From Reyranella humidisoli (GTDB lineage: Bacteria > Pseudomonadota > Alphaproteobacteria > Reyranellales > Reyranellaceae): a stretch of 64,000 nt of DNA. Numbering within the stretch: the first letter of the stretch is position 1; every line of letters starts with the position of its first letter. Location of the stretch: positions 428,218-492,217 of the forward strand of contig NZ_JAHOPB010000003.1 of the NCBI RefSeq assembly GCF_019039055.1, read 5' to 3'. Both the position numbers and the translations under genes were made by a program. Shown here in pieces: positions 55,317 through 64,000 of this stretch. Below the pieces are notes generated by a model. It saw only the letters and a list, made by a program, of their open reading frames with translations. It searched no databases and had not been told where the DNA came from.

Positions 55317-57701
55317 TTACTCGGCCGCCGCGCGTTGGGCGCCCTGGATCGACTGCCACACGTTGAGCGGCGTGGCCGGCATTTCGACGTGCTTGACGCC
55401 GATCGGCGCCAGCGCGTTGTGGACTGCATTCATCACGGCGGCGGGCGCGGCGATGGCGCCGGCTTCACCGCAACCCTTCACGCCCAGCGGATTGTGCGGG
55501 CACGGGGTGACCTTGTAGCCGAGCTTGAACGACGGGAAGTTGTCGGCGCGCGGCATGGTGTAATCCATGAACGACCCGCTCAGCAGCTGGCCGGTGTTCT
55601 TGTCGTAGACGGCGCCCTCGAACAGCGCCTGACCGACGCCCTGGACGATGCCGCCATGGACCTGACCTTCGACGATCATCGGGTTGATGATGTTTCCGAA
55701 ATCGTCGACCGCCGTATGGGCGATCACCTCGACGATGCCGGTGTCCGGGTCGATCTCGACCTCGCAGATCTGCGTGCCGGCCGGATAGACGAAGTTCGCC
55801 GGGTCGTAGAAGGCGTTCTCGTCCATGCCCGGCTCGATCTCGGCGAGCGGATAGTTGTGCGGCACGTAGGCGGCGAACACCGCCTGCGCCAGCGGCACGT
55901 TCTTGTCCGTGCCGGCGACCTTGAAGGTGCCGTTCTCGAACACGACGTCGGCCACGTCGGCTTCCATCAGATGGGCCGCGATCTTCTTGCCCTTGGCGAT
56001 GATCTTGTCGGTCGCCTTCATGATCGCCGAGCCGCCGACGGCCAGCGAGCGGCTGCCGTAGGTGCCCATGCCGAAGGTCGTCGTCGAGGTGTCGCCGTGG
56101 ACGACCTCGATCTGGTCCATCGGGACGCCGAGCTTGTCGTGGACGAGCTGGGCGAAGGTCGTTTCGTGGCCCTGGCCGTGGCTGTGCGAGCCGGTGATGA
56201 CCTGCACGTTGCCCGTCGGGTTGAACTTGATCTGCGCCGATTCCCACTGGCCGACGCCGCCGCCCAGCTGGCCGATCACCTGCGAAGGCGCCAGGCCGCA
56301 GGCCTCGATGTAGGACGAGAAGCCGATGCCGCGCAGCTTGCCTCGCGACTTCGCCTCGGCCCGGCGGGCCTCGAAGCCCTGATAGTCGGCGATTTTCATC
56401 GCCTCGTCGATGATCGGCGGGTAGTTGCCCGAATCGTACTGCAGCGCCACCGGCGTCTGGTACGGGAAGGCCTCCGCCGGGATGAAGTTCTTCCGGCGCA
56501 GCTCGGCCGGATCCATCTTCAGCTCGGCCGCGGCCTTGCTGACGATCGTCTCGATCACGAAGGTCGCCTCGGGACGGCCGGCGCCGCGATAGGCGTCGAC
56601 CGGCGCGGTATGCGTCACGGCGGCCTTCACGTTGGCGTAGATGAGCGGCGTCGTGTACTGGCCCGCCAGCAACGTGGCGTAGAGATAGGTCGGCACCGCC
56701 GTCGAGAAGGTCGACAGGTAGGCGCCCATGTTGGCGATGGTCTCGACCTTGAGGGCCAGGAACTTGCCGTCCTTGTCGAGCGCCAGCTCAGCATGGGTGA
56801 CGTGGTCGCGGCCGTGGCAGTCGGTCTGGAAGGACTCGCTGCGCTCGGCCGTCCACTTGATCGGCCTGCCGACCCGCGAGGCCGCCCAGCAGACCATGGT
56901 CTCGTCGGCATAGCAGAAAATCTTGCTGCCGAAGCCGCCGCCCACATCCGGAGCGATGACCCGCAGTTTGTGCTCGGGGATGCCCAGCACGAAAGCCGAC
57001 AGGATCAGGCGCAGCACGTGCGGGTTCTGCGAGGTCGACCAGAGCGTGTAGTTGCCCGTGCCCTTGTCGTACTCCGCCGCCGCCGCGCGCGGCTCCATGG
57101 CATTGGGGATCAGGCGGTTGTTGACGATGTCCATTTTGGTGACATGCGCCGCCTTGGCGAACGCCGCCTCGACATCGGCCTTCACGCCGATTTCCCAATC
57201 GTAGATCAGGTTGCCGGGCGCTTCCGGGTGGACCTGCGGCGCACTCTTGTCGAACGCCTTCGCCAGATCGATGTTGGCCGGCAGGACCTCGTAGTCGACC
57301 TTGATGGCCTCGGCGGCGTCCCTCGCCTCGTCGTAGGTATTGGCCACGACCATCGCGACGGTGTCGCCGACATAGCGGACGGTATCGACCGCCATTACTG
57401 GATGCGGCGGCGACTTGTGCGGCTCGCCATGCTTGTCCTTGACCACCCAGCCGCAGATCAGGCCGCCCACCTTGGCATCGACAAGATCCTTGCCGGTGAA
57501 GATATTGACGACGCCTGGATGCTTCTCCGCCGCGGAGATGTCGATGCTCTTGATCTTCGCATGGGCATGCGGCGAACGCAGGAAATACGCGTAGGTCGCC
57601 CGGGCGAGGGGCAGATCGTCGACATAGCGGCCGGTTCCCGTCAGGAAGCGCTTGTCTTCCGTCCGGAGAACCCGCGCGCCGATTCCGGTGGCGGAAGTCA
57701 T
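55317..57701 (-). CDS. coxL: Form II carbon-monoxide-dehydrogenase-like large subunit (molybdopterin)
   Basis: A 794-residue molybdenum-cofactor subunit. The active-site loop reads AYRGAGR (residues 370-376), the form II signature, rather than AYRCSFR of true form I CO dehydrogenase. The cofactor-site Glu lies in GVKGCGEAGAIAAP near the C-terminus and VGGGFGSK binds the cofactor. CO oxidation by form II enzymes is doubtful; another aldehyde or N-heterocycle substrate is possible. It starts 4 bases after coxS ends. Confidence 0.94.
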   Translation of the reverse strand: MTSATGIGARVLRTEDKRFLTGTGRYVDDLPLARATYAYFLRSPHAHAKIKSIDISAAEKHPGVVNIFTGKDLVDAKVGGLICGWVVKDKHGEPHKSPPHPVMAVDTVRYVGDTVAMVVANTYDEARDAAEAIKVDYEVLPANIDLAKAFDKSAPQVHPEAPGNLIYDWEIGVKADVEAAFAKAAHVTKMDIVNNRLIPNAMEPRAAAAEYDKGTGNYTLWSTSQNPHVLRLILSAFVLGIPEHKLRVIAPDVGGGFGSKIFCYADETMVCWAASRVGRPIKWTAERSESFQTDCHGRDHVTHAELALDKDGKFLALKVETIANMGAYLSTFSTAVPTYLYATLLAGQYTTPLIYANVKAAVTHTAPVDAYRGAGRPEATFVIETIVSKAAAELKMDPAELRRKNFIPAEAFPYQTPVALQYDSGNYPPIIDEAMKIADYQGFEARRAEAKSRGKLRGIGFSSYIEACGLAPSQVIGQLGGGVGQWESAQIKFNPTGNVQVITGSHSHGQGHETTFAQLVHDKLGVPMDQIEVVHGDTSTTTFGMGTYGSRSLAVGGSAIMKATDKIIAKGKKIAAHLMEADVADVVFENGTFKVAGTDKNVPLAQAVFAAYVPHNYPLAEIEPGMDENAFYDPANFVYPAGTQICEVEIDPDTGIVEVIAHTAVDDFGNIINPMIVEGQVHGGIVQGVGQALFEGAVYDKNTGQLLSGSFMDYTMPRADNFPSFKLGYKVTPCPHNPLGVKGCGEAGAIAAPAAVMNAVHNALAPIGVKHVEMPATPLNVWQSIQGAQRAAAE

Positions 57702-57705
57702 GGCG

Positions 57706-58191
<486 letters not shown>

Positions 58192-58318
58192 ACTCAGATC
58201 TCCCCTCACGTATTGGTTCGCGCGGCGGGCGCCGGAGCGCTTCCGCAAATCATTGGCGCGACTCTCGCAAGCCCCTCACAGCGCGGTCAAGGGAATTGCA
58301 AGTTTCGTTCGCCAGCTG

Positions 58319-58441
58319 CTAACGACTCGCAACAAAAACGAGAATCAGGATCACGGCGCCGACGCCGATGATCGTCCAGTGCCGGAAACCTCGCTGCACC
58401 GCAGCAGACGGCACCGGCGGCGGATCGCCCGGCATCGCCAT
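58319..58441 (-). CDS. Tiny single-helix membrane ORF coupled to coxG
   Basis: A 40-codon ORF whose ATG overlaps the coxG stop (TGATG). It reads MAMPGDPPPVPSAA, then HWTIIGVGAVILILVFVASR, that is a proline-rich linker, one transmembrane helix and a basic end. CoxG homologues often end in a proline-rich linker plus a C-terminal membrane helix, so this looks like the anchor of CoxG split into a separate, translationally coupled peptide. A sequencing or real frameshift is an alternative explanation. Confidence 0.55.
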   Translation of the reverse strand: MAMPGDPPPVPSAAVQRGFRHWTIIGVGAVILILVFVASR

Positions 58442-58899
58442 CAGGCGGCGACCGGCGGCGGCGCGCCCACGCTCTCGGCGAACTTGCCGAAGAACTGGTC
58501 CGCGAGCTTCTTGGCGGTGCCGGTGATCAGGCGCGCGCCGACCTGGGCGATCTTGCCGCCGACCTGGGCGTCCACCTCGTATTTCAGGATCGTGTCACCG
58601 CCGTCTTCGGTCAGGGTTACGACCGCACCGCCCTTGGCGAAGCCGGCGACACCGCCCTGCCCCTCGCCGGAGATGCGATAGCCGTTGGGCGGGTCGATGT
58701 CGGACAGCGTGACCTTGCCACCGAAGGCGGCGCTCACGGGCCCGATGCGCAGCCTGACCTTGGCCGTCATCTCGGTGGGAGACAGCATCTCCAGTGATTC
58801 GCAGCCCGGAATGCAGGCTTGCAAAATGGCCTGGTCGTTCAGCGCCGCGAAGACTTTCTCGCGCGACGCACCGATCCTGTATTCACCCTTGATTTCCAT
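58441..58899 (-). CDS. coxG: CoxG-like SRPBCC-domain protein
   Basis: A 152-residue START/SRPBCC-fold protein. The family pattern is GEYRIGASREKVFAALNDQ, then LQACIPGCESLE and a C-terminal segment with QVGARLITGTAKKLADQFF. CoxG is reported to recruit or shuttle for CO dehydrogenase at the membrane. It precedes coxS in the same direction, with the tiny membrane ORF between, and ends in APPPVAA without its own membrane helix. Confidence 0.88.
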   Translation of the reverse strand: MEIKGEYRIGASREKVFAALNDQAILQACIPGCESLEMLSPTEMTAKVRLRIGPVSAAFGGKVTLSDIDPPNGYRISGEGQGGVAGFAKGGAVVTLTEDGGDTILKYEVDAQVGGKIAQVGARLITGTAKKLADQFFGKFAESVGAPPPVAA

Positions 58900-58923
58900 T
58901 TCGTAACTCCCGGCTCTCAGCGC

Positions 58924-60855
58924 CTACCACTTGTTGGTATAGGAGTCCGGAGGCAGTTCTGCCAGTGGTTCGCGTACCGAGACATAGATGGTGGCGACAT
59001 AGGGCACGGCCATCAGCAGCGCGAGAAACGCGAACCAGTTGGCCTGTGTGTTCCAGAACAGCGTACGGATGACCCAACGGCCTCCGTCGGCCGAGACGAA
59101 ACCGCCGGCGCCGCCGTCGTGCAGCTTGATCGCACCTTCCGTCACCACCAGCACGATGGCCCAGAAGATCAGCATCGAGGCCAGCACGATCTCGGGCAGG
59201 ACAGGCGCGAAACGGCTGAGCCGGCGATCCATGCGCACGAAGCCACGGCTGCCGTCGTAGCCCAGCAGGCGGCCGAAGGAGAGCGCCTTGGCGATCCGAT
59301 GGTCGCGCGCCACCGGCTCGGTGCGCAGGATGGTGATGGTCTTCCACAGCATCAGCACGATGCTCGGGATCACGAAGCTCCACATCGGGAAGTCGCGATA
59401 ACGGCCGTCGATCGCGATCTGGCGGAACCAGTCGCCGATGCGGATCACGCCATCGTACCAGTCGATGCTGATCACGATGAGGTAGAAGATGCAGAGCAGC
59501 GTCAGCGCCAGATAAAGCATCTGCGCCAGCAGGTCGGTGCGCTGGACGATGCGGTAGCGCGGCAGTTCGCGCCACGCCCGCCAGGAGTCGCGGACCCGTG
59601 CACCGTAGAGCGACGGATCGGCCATCTGGCCGGTCAGGCTGTCGGAGATGCCGCGCAGCAGCGCGTAGCTGAACAGGGCGAGCAGGATCGCCCAGAAGGC
59701 GACGCCAAGAGTCCGCTCGAAGTAGAAGTTGCGGGTCAGATCGACCCAGGTCGCCTCGACGTAGCAGGTCGCCACGAGCTGGGCGAAGAACGCGAAGATG
59801 CAGATTCCCTTCCAGTGGCGCGCCTTGCGCTGGCTGGCGTAAGCCAGCAGCAGCAGGGCGCCGGCGATCGTCGAGATGGTGAACAGGATCTGCCAGTGCG
59901 GCTCCGCCCGCACCGGCTTGCCGAGTTCGAACTTGTCGTGGCGCTGGGCGTCCAGCAGACCCCAGGCGGCGCCGACGGTGCCCTCCTGGCGAGCCTTCCA
60001 GTACTGGTCGAACGCCTCGATGACGTTGTAGTCGAAGCCCTCGCGCTCCGCGGCCTGGCGGAAGATCGAGAAATACTTCACCTGCTCGACGCGGCCCGGG
60101 CGTGCGTCGGACCGCATGCGGCCGTCGCTCGGCCAGCCGGTCTCGCCGATCACGATCTTCTTGTCGGGAAAGCGCGCCTGGACCTTCTTGTAGATGTCGA
60201 CCAGATGCTTCTCGATCGCGAGCTTGCCGTCGGCTTCCCTGCGATCCACGCCGATCGGCTCATCCTCCCAGTAGGGCAGGATGTGGATCGTGATGAAGTC
60301 GACCTCGTCGGCCAGCTGCGGATTGCGCAGCCAGAATTCCCAGACGTCAGCGTAGGTCACGGGCTGCGTGACCCTCTGCTTCACCTGCCGGATGTAGCGC
60401 CGCAGTTCGCTGGCCGTCAGGTCCTTGCGCAGCAGGACCTCGTTACCGACGATCACCCGCTCGATCGTGTCCTTGTATTTGTTGGCATGGTCGATCAGCA
60501 GGTTGATCTGCTCGAGATTTTCCTTGTCGTTGTTGTTCAGCCACGCGCCGTGCCAGACCTTGAGCCCGTACTTGCCGGCATTCTGAGGCACTGCCTCCAG
60601 GTTCTCGCCAGAGGAATAGGTGCGAACCGCCTTCACCTTGCCCTCCAGGCGCTTGAGATCGGAATCGATCTGCGCCGGCGTCGGGAAGGTACGCGTGAGA
60701 GGGCTCTGGCCCGGCCGATAGGGAGCGAACGAAACGCTCTGAAGAGGTGCCGTACTCCAGCCGGCAATGTCGACCGGCCGGTTCGGAACCCACCACCACA
60801 GGAAATTGAGAGCCGCTACGACCGCGAAAGCCAGCAGCGCCACGAGTGCACGCAT
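58924..60855 (-). CDS. GH17-domain membrane protein (NdvC-like beta-glucan enzyme)
   Basis: A 643-residue membrane protein. It has an N-terminal signal/anchor (MRALVALLAFAVVAALNFLW), a family 17 beta-1,3-glucanase/transglycosylase domain (about 40-330) with acid/base Glu139 in VIVGNEVLLR and nucleophile Glu238 in IGETGWPSDG, and about seven transmembrane helices thereafter. Architecture resembles NdvC of Bradyrhizobium, implicated in cyclic beta-(1,3;1,6)-glucan synthesis. The stop is 24 bases before coxG, so it may share the CODH transcript. No ndvB-like synthase is in the window. Confidence 0.82.
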   Translation of the reverse strand: MRALVALLAFAVVAALNFLWWWVPNRPVDIAGWSTAPLQSVSFAPYRPGQSPLTRTFPTPAQIDSDLKRLEGKVKAVRTYSSGENLEAVPQNAGKYGLKVWHGAWLNNNDKENLEQINLLIDHANKYKDTIERVIVGNEVLLRKDLTASELRRYIRQVKQRVTQPVTYADVWEFWLRNPQLADEVDFITIHILPYWEDEPIGVDRREADGKLAIEKHLVDIYKKVQARFPDKKIVIGETGWPSDGRMRSDARPGRVEQVKYFSIFRQAAEREGFDYNVIEAFDQYWKARQEGTVGAAWGLLDAQRHDKFELGKPVRAEPHWQILFTISTIAGALLLLAYASQRKARHWKGICIFAFFAQLVATCYVEATWVDLTRNFYFERTLGVAFWAILLALFSYALLRGISDSLTGQMADPSLYGARVRDSWRAWRELPRYRIVQRTDLLAQMLYLALTLLCIFYLIVISIDWYDGVIRIGDWFRQIAIDGRYRDFPMWSFVIPSIVLMLWKTITILRTEPVARDHRIAKALSFGRLLGYDGSRGFVRMDRRLSRFAPVLPEIVLASMLIFWAIVLVVTEGAIKLHDGGAGGFVSADGGRWVIRTLFWNTQANWFAFLALLMAVPYVATIYVSVREPLAELPPDSYTNKW

Positions 60856-60920
60856 GGGGAGGCTTGTAGCAGGATCGCTGAGCGGACGTATGGCTTTTCG
60901 AGGGCTCTTGTCCCCAAAAG

Positions 60921-62051
60921 CTACAAGGCGCCCCGCTGCAGGCCGGCGATGGCCTGGCGCACGACCTGGTGGCCGCGAAACAGCACCGCCTCCTTCCAGT
61001 CGTCGGTCTCGGGGTAGAACTGCCGCCGCATGGCCTTGCGCACCGCCTCGGCTTCCTTGCCCAGCGGGTCGCCGTATTTGTGCAGCCAGTGATCGGCCCG
61101 GAAGGCCTTCTGGCCGCTCTCGCGGTCGAAGGTGCCGTATTCCAGGGTGCACATGGTGAGCCGGGTCTGGGGCTCCTTCAGGACGCGGTTCAGGCCGTAA
61201 TGGCCGAGACCGTCGCGCGCCTGGGAAGCCGTCTGGCCCCGTTTCGATTCGGTGACCGATTCACCCCAGAAATTTCGGACCCGCCGCGACCCGCCGGTGC
61301 CGATGTCGTAGTGCGTGATCGGCTCGCCGTATCCGTAGGGGCCGAGGCCGGTGTGGAAATCGACCACGGCCACGTCCTGGCGGCCCTTGAGATAGCGGTC
61401 GACGATGGCGTGCAGCGTGCGGTTGGACCAGGCTGGCCCGCCGCCGCCGTAGAACATGCCGTCGGCGTGGCTGTACTGGCCGCCCGAGACGGCGCGGAAG
61501 AACTCGATGTCGCCGACCTTGCGCCGGTAGGCCGCCAGCCGGGCGTCAGCGGCCGCACGTCCCTGCTCGCTGAAATCAGCCGGTACGAGATCGTCGGCAA
61601 TCTCCAGGTACCCCTCGTTCACCGGATAGGGCCTGGAATGGTCGACATAGTTGCGGTTGAGGTCGTTGCCCTCCTCCGTCACCCGCCGAGTCCAGGCGAA
61701 GCCGTAGGGGTTGATCGCATGCACGAACAGCACGGCGGTCCCCTTCGGCAGGCCGGCGGCGCCAATGCCGGCCAGCCAGTCGACCTGGAAGCCCGAGCCG
61801 CAATAGCCCTCGATGCCGTGGGTCGATGAGATCGTCACCATCACCTTCGTGGCGTCGGCTGGCCCGACCCAGGCCACGTCCGTCGACAGGGATTCGCCCT
61901 TCGGCCCCTTGGTCGGGTTGTCGTAGCGGAAGGTCTGCGCGTCGGCGAGCCGGGCGGCCGACAGGAACTTGTCGCGCGCCTCGCTGTAGTCGGCGGCGAA
62001 AGAGGCAATGTTGTTCATGGTCGACGATACCTCGTCCGAAGCTTCAGACAT
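60921..62051 (-). CDS. DUF2817 family M14-like zinc carboxypeptidase
   Basis: A 376-residue putative metallopeptidase. Zinc-site residues lie in SSTHGIEGYCGSG (His and Glu) with a later DFHTGLGPYG and a Glu candidate in CTLEYGTFD. NPYGFAWTRRVTEEGNDLNRNY is the DUF2817/M14 signature (shown as NPYGFAW and GNDLNRNYVD). The start may be 62051 or the ATG at 62018 (MNNIASFAADYSEA). The substrate is unknown. Confidence 0.83.
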   Translation of the reverse strand: MSEASDEVSSTMNNIASFAADYSEARDKFLSAARLADAQTFRYDNPTKGPKGESLSTDVAWVGPADATKVMVTISSTHGIEGYCGSGFQVDWLAGIGAAGLPKGTAVLFVHAINPYGFAWTRRVTEEGNDLNRNYVDHSRPYPVNEGYLEIADDLVPADFSEQGRAAADARLAAYRRKVGDIEFFRAVSGGQYSHADGMFYGGGGPAWSNRTLHAIVDRYLKGRQDVAVVDFHTGLGPYGYGEPITHYDIGTGGSRRVRNFWGESVTESKRGQTASQARDGLGHYGLNRVLKEPQTRLTMCTLEYGTFDRESGQKAFRADHWLHKYGDPLGKEAEAVRKAMRRQFYPETDDWKEAVLFRGHQVVRQAIAGLQRGAL

Positions 62052-62125
62052 TTCAAAGATGCCCTCAGACTCCTCCCTGTCGTTTGGGAAGGAGACGTGG
62101 CGAACACTTTACAAGTTAGCCTGGT

Positions 62126-62254
62126 TTACGGGTTGAGATCGATGGGCTTGAGCACGACGTTGCGGAAGACCGGATGCTTGCAATATTCGTCTCCGTTCAG
62201 CGGTCCATCGCGCCTGAAGCAGCTGTCCACCGGGGCTGAAAGACGTTCTTGCCG
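62126..62254 (-). pseudogene. Possible C-terminal gene remnant
   Basis: Minus-strand frame open from just after a TGA (62257-62255) to TAA at 62126. It reads VDSCFRRDGPLNGDEYCKHP then VFRNVVLKPIDLNP and has coding-like composition. It has no convincing start (only a GTG) and no upstream domain, so it may be the tail of a gene cut off by insertion of the lower-GC segment to its right. The rest of the 62052-62422 gap holds nothing else I can name. Confidence 0.3.
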
Positions 62255-62461
62255 TCACATCTCGGCTTGGTCATCGGCACTGACACGAAACACAACTATA
62301 GGTAGCTTGTGTATCGACTTTTTACTCGCCATTCTTCGGTGCGGTGATCGCTAGGGATGGCCGACAATCGACAAGCCCTACGGAACAGCTAGGTATCGAC
62401 AAATCCCCGGGTTTGATTCTCGGTGCTTCACCCCAATGCGTCCAAGGTGTTGAGGTTTGAC

Positions 62462-62821
62462 GTGGCGCTCAAGAAAATTGGCAATGTCGGCCGCAAAGCG
62501 ATTTTGGCTCTCGTTTGCCTTTTAGCCCGAGGTTTCGTCTCGCTCCTGGCAACCTGGTACATCTACTCGGCAGCAATCCTCCTCTACAGGTGTTCCCGTC
62601 ACTGGAATGATCTTTGTTTCGCCTTTCCGTTCCTAGTTTTCTTGCTGTTTCCTCGGATTACCGATGAAGACGGTTACGACCCCAGTCTTGCCGAAGGCTT
62701 CGATGCTCGTCTTCTTGAAGCGGGCTACGATCCTCGCCTTTTTGCAATTCTGTCATTGGCATTGATCGTCACTGTCCTCTGGACAGTCCTCGCATTGGTA
62801 CGACGGCGCAGATCGTCCTAA
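62462..62821 (+). CDS. Hypothetical small membrane protein
   Basis: A 119-residue orphan with three hydrophobic segments and, between segments 2 and 3, a short triplicated motif (GYDPSL, GFDARLLE, GYDPRLF). GC content is lower than in the neighbouring genes. The start is GTG at 62462, chosen because GAGG lies 6 bases upstream; an earlier in-frame GTG at 62423 lacks a ribosome site. It converges with the next gene with a 4-base overlap. Confidence 0.5.
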   Translation: MALKKIGNVGRKAILALVCLLARGFVSLLATWYIYSAAILLYRCSRHWNDLCFAFPFLVFLLFPRITDEDGYDPSLAEGFDARLLEAGYDPRLFAILSLALIVTVLWTVLALVRRRRSS

Positions 62822-64000
62822 TGTTTGCTAGGAATCAATACTGCCCGGCCATACACCCCGCTGCTGCCGATTCTATACCCCTCTTCGATATAAAATCTCG
62901 TTTGCGCGGAAAGCTTGTACTCATCCGCAGGATCGGAATTGGACGAAAGCCACTCCGCAAATGTTCCGGAGATCGTAAGGAGTTCACGCAGCGTCAGTCC
63001 TGCCTGCTGACCGATCAGACCGACATTGATATTGGAAATGTTCCTGAAATGCCGAAGCTGGGTATATCCCGTGAAGAGGCTTCCCTTCCGCTGGTAGTCA
63101 TAGGCGCCAGCGTGCCCGACAAGCATGCCGAGACTTATAATCAGCTTTAGGTCAGCGGCCGGATCGGAATTGGAGCGCATAGAGGCGTATTGTTCTCCAA
63201 TGCGGCGGCCATCCGCAGCCACTCTGGCAAGATCGGTATTGGGAGACATCACATATCCAGTCGGTGAATTCTTGTCGGGTATTGCCGTGCCATCCGGCAA
63301 ACGCACGACCTCACCAACAGTCTCTAGAGCCGCACGGAATTCCGGACTGCCCGGAGTCGGCTCCGTTGGGGGCGCAATTCCTCGGGGAGCCTTAGCTGGC
63401 TCTTGCGGTTGCACGATTTCTGTATTGCCGTTCGCTCCGACCGGCTGGTCTCCGCCGCCGCCGACACGGACGATATTCGGATCGCCATTTAAGCTTGGCA
63501 GCACGTCGTCGACGAGGCCGCGAATGTCCGCCATCGTCGGCGGCTTGCCCTCGACAGGCTCGAACGCGCCCAAGAGCGTGTCGAGTTGCTGCCGTGCGGT
63601 CCGGGCCTCCTCGCCGTCGGGATCGACGTTGGCAGCGCGCAGTCCCTCGCCCAGGAACAGGCGGCCGAGACGGTGGCGCTCGAAGTCTGGATCGGATTTG
63701 CCTTCGGCGAGGGCCTTCTGGAGTTTGGTCAGGCGGTCGTAGTCGCTGTCGCCGAGCGACAGCCGGTATTGTGTGAGATCGAGGCCGGTGAAGTCTTCCT
63801 GGTTGCGTACGGCCTGGTCGTCGAGCTTCTCGTAGAGATCGCGATCCGTTACCACGCGGCCGCCGTTGATGGCCGTGGCCTCCAGTCGGCCCGTTTGCCC
63901 CGGGCTCAACCCGTCGCGCAGCTCCGCCGGCATCGCCATCAGTGGCGCCGCGGGATTGTTGCCCAGCCAGTCGAGCGCGCCCGTGGCCGCGCGGCCCCTC
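62818..64000 (-). CDS. Unidentified protein, C-terminal part; possible phage structural/internal protein
   Basis: The frame runs open to the right edge, so the start lies outside the window (about 394 codons present). The N-terminal part visible here (ALDWLGNN, AELRDGLSPGQTGRLEA, DFTGLDLTQYRLSLGDSDYD, LTKLQKALAEG) resembles linker segments of large phage internal or tail proteins. A Pro/Gly-rich linker separates a C-terminal part with two similar short stretches (RSNSDPAADLKL and SSNSDPADEYKL). The distal 600 bases are lower in GC. Function is not established. Confidence 0.45.
   Translation of the reverse strand, partial: RGRAATGALDWLGNNPAAPLMAMPAELRDGLSPGQTGRLEATAINGGRVVTDRDLYEKLDDQAVRNQEDFTGLDLTQYRLSLGDSDYDRLTKLQKALAEGKSDPDFERHRLGRLFLGEGLRAANVDPDGEEARTARQQLDTLLGAFEPVEGKPPTMADIRGLVDDVLPSLNGDPNIVRVGGGGDQPVGANGNTEIVQPQEPAKAPRGIAPPTEPTPGSPEFRAALETVGEVVRLPDGTAIPDKNSPTGYVMSPNTDLARVAADGRRIGEQYASMRSNSDPAADLKLIISLGMLVGHAGAYDYQRKGSLFTGYTQLRHFRNISNINVGLIGQQAGLTLRELLTISGTFAEWLSSNSDPADEYKLSAQTRFYIEEGYRIGSSGVYGRAVLIPSKH

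Overview
The window is high-GC, densely packed chromosomal DNA from an alphaproteobacterium. The order tig - clpP - clpX - lon - HU - tRNA-Val - tRNA-Asp - nuo is the alphaproteobacterial arrangement. The accessory genes (form II CO-dehydrogenase-like enzyme, an amino acid:[carrier protein] ligase cluster, a Bug-type solute-binding protein, a GH17 membrane enzyme) suit a soil Rhizobiales or Rhodospirillales lineage; Reyranella-like is my guess, not a result. No rRNA, CRISPR array or insertion sequence was seen.

Bases 1-18000 are housekeeping, all on the minus strand: nuoA-K plus the first 119 bases of nuoL (complex I), tRNA-Asp, tRNA-Val, HU, Lon, ClpX, ClpP, trigger factor, tRNA-Leu, NAD(P)HX repair enzyme and tRNA-His. 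Bases 18000-25400 hold three tandem paralogous TetR-type regulators, a class I aminotransferase, the sigma-54-driven glnB-glnA pair and a coupled dehydratase/CoA-transferase pair.

Bases 25400-33000 are the most interesting accessory region. A tightly overlapping minus-strand operon encodes a small carrier protein, an acyl-CoA dehydrogenase homologue, a seryl-tRNA-synthetase-like amino acid:[carrier protein] ligase, a DUF1839 protein and a GH2-type protein. A divergent gene encodes a two-domain alpha/beta hydrolase with a cysteine at the nucleophile position. I infer a pathway that loads an amino acid on a carrier protein, modifies it and releases it; the product is unknown.

Bases 33000-47300 carry scavenging and catabolic genes: a TauD-type dioxygenase, a sulfatase with a divergent LysR regulator, a PhoD-like phosphatase, a Bug-type binding protein, nirBD, a tartrate-dehydrogenase-like enzyme, a D-aminoacylase and a PhyH dioxygenase. 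The nirB leader is compact: a near-consensus sigma-54 promoter, then two hexaloop hairpins of the ANTAR-target type, then an intrinsic terminator just before nirB. This predicts double control by nitrogen status (NtrC/RpoN) and nitrate/nitrite (a NasT-type antiterminator encoded elsewhere).

Bases 47500-62000 contain a shortened TMEM43-like protein, a TetR/RND efflux module, pyroglutamyl peptidase, and a minus-strand run GH17 - coxG - tiny membrane ORF - coxS - coxL - coxM, plus a DUF2817 peptidase-like gene. The last 2 kb are lower in GC and hold orphan ORFs, a possible gene remnant and the C-terminal part of a possible phage-type protein, which suggests the edge of a horizontally acquired segment.
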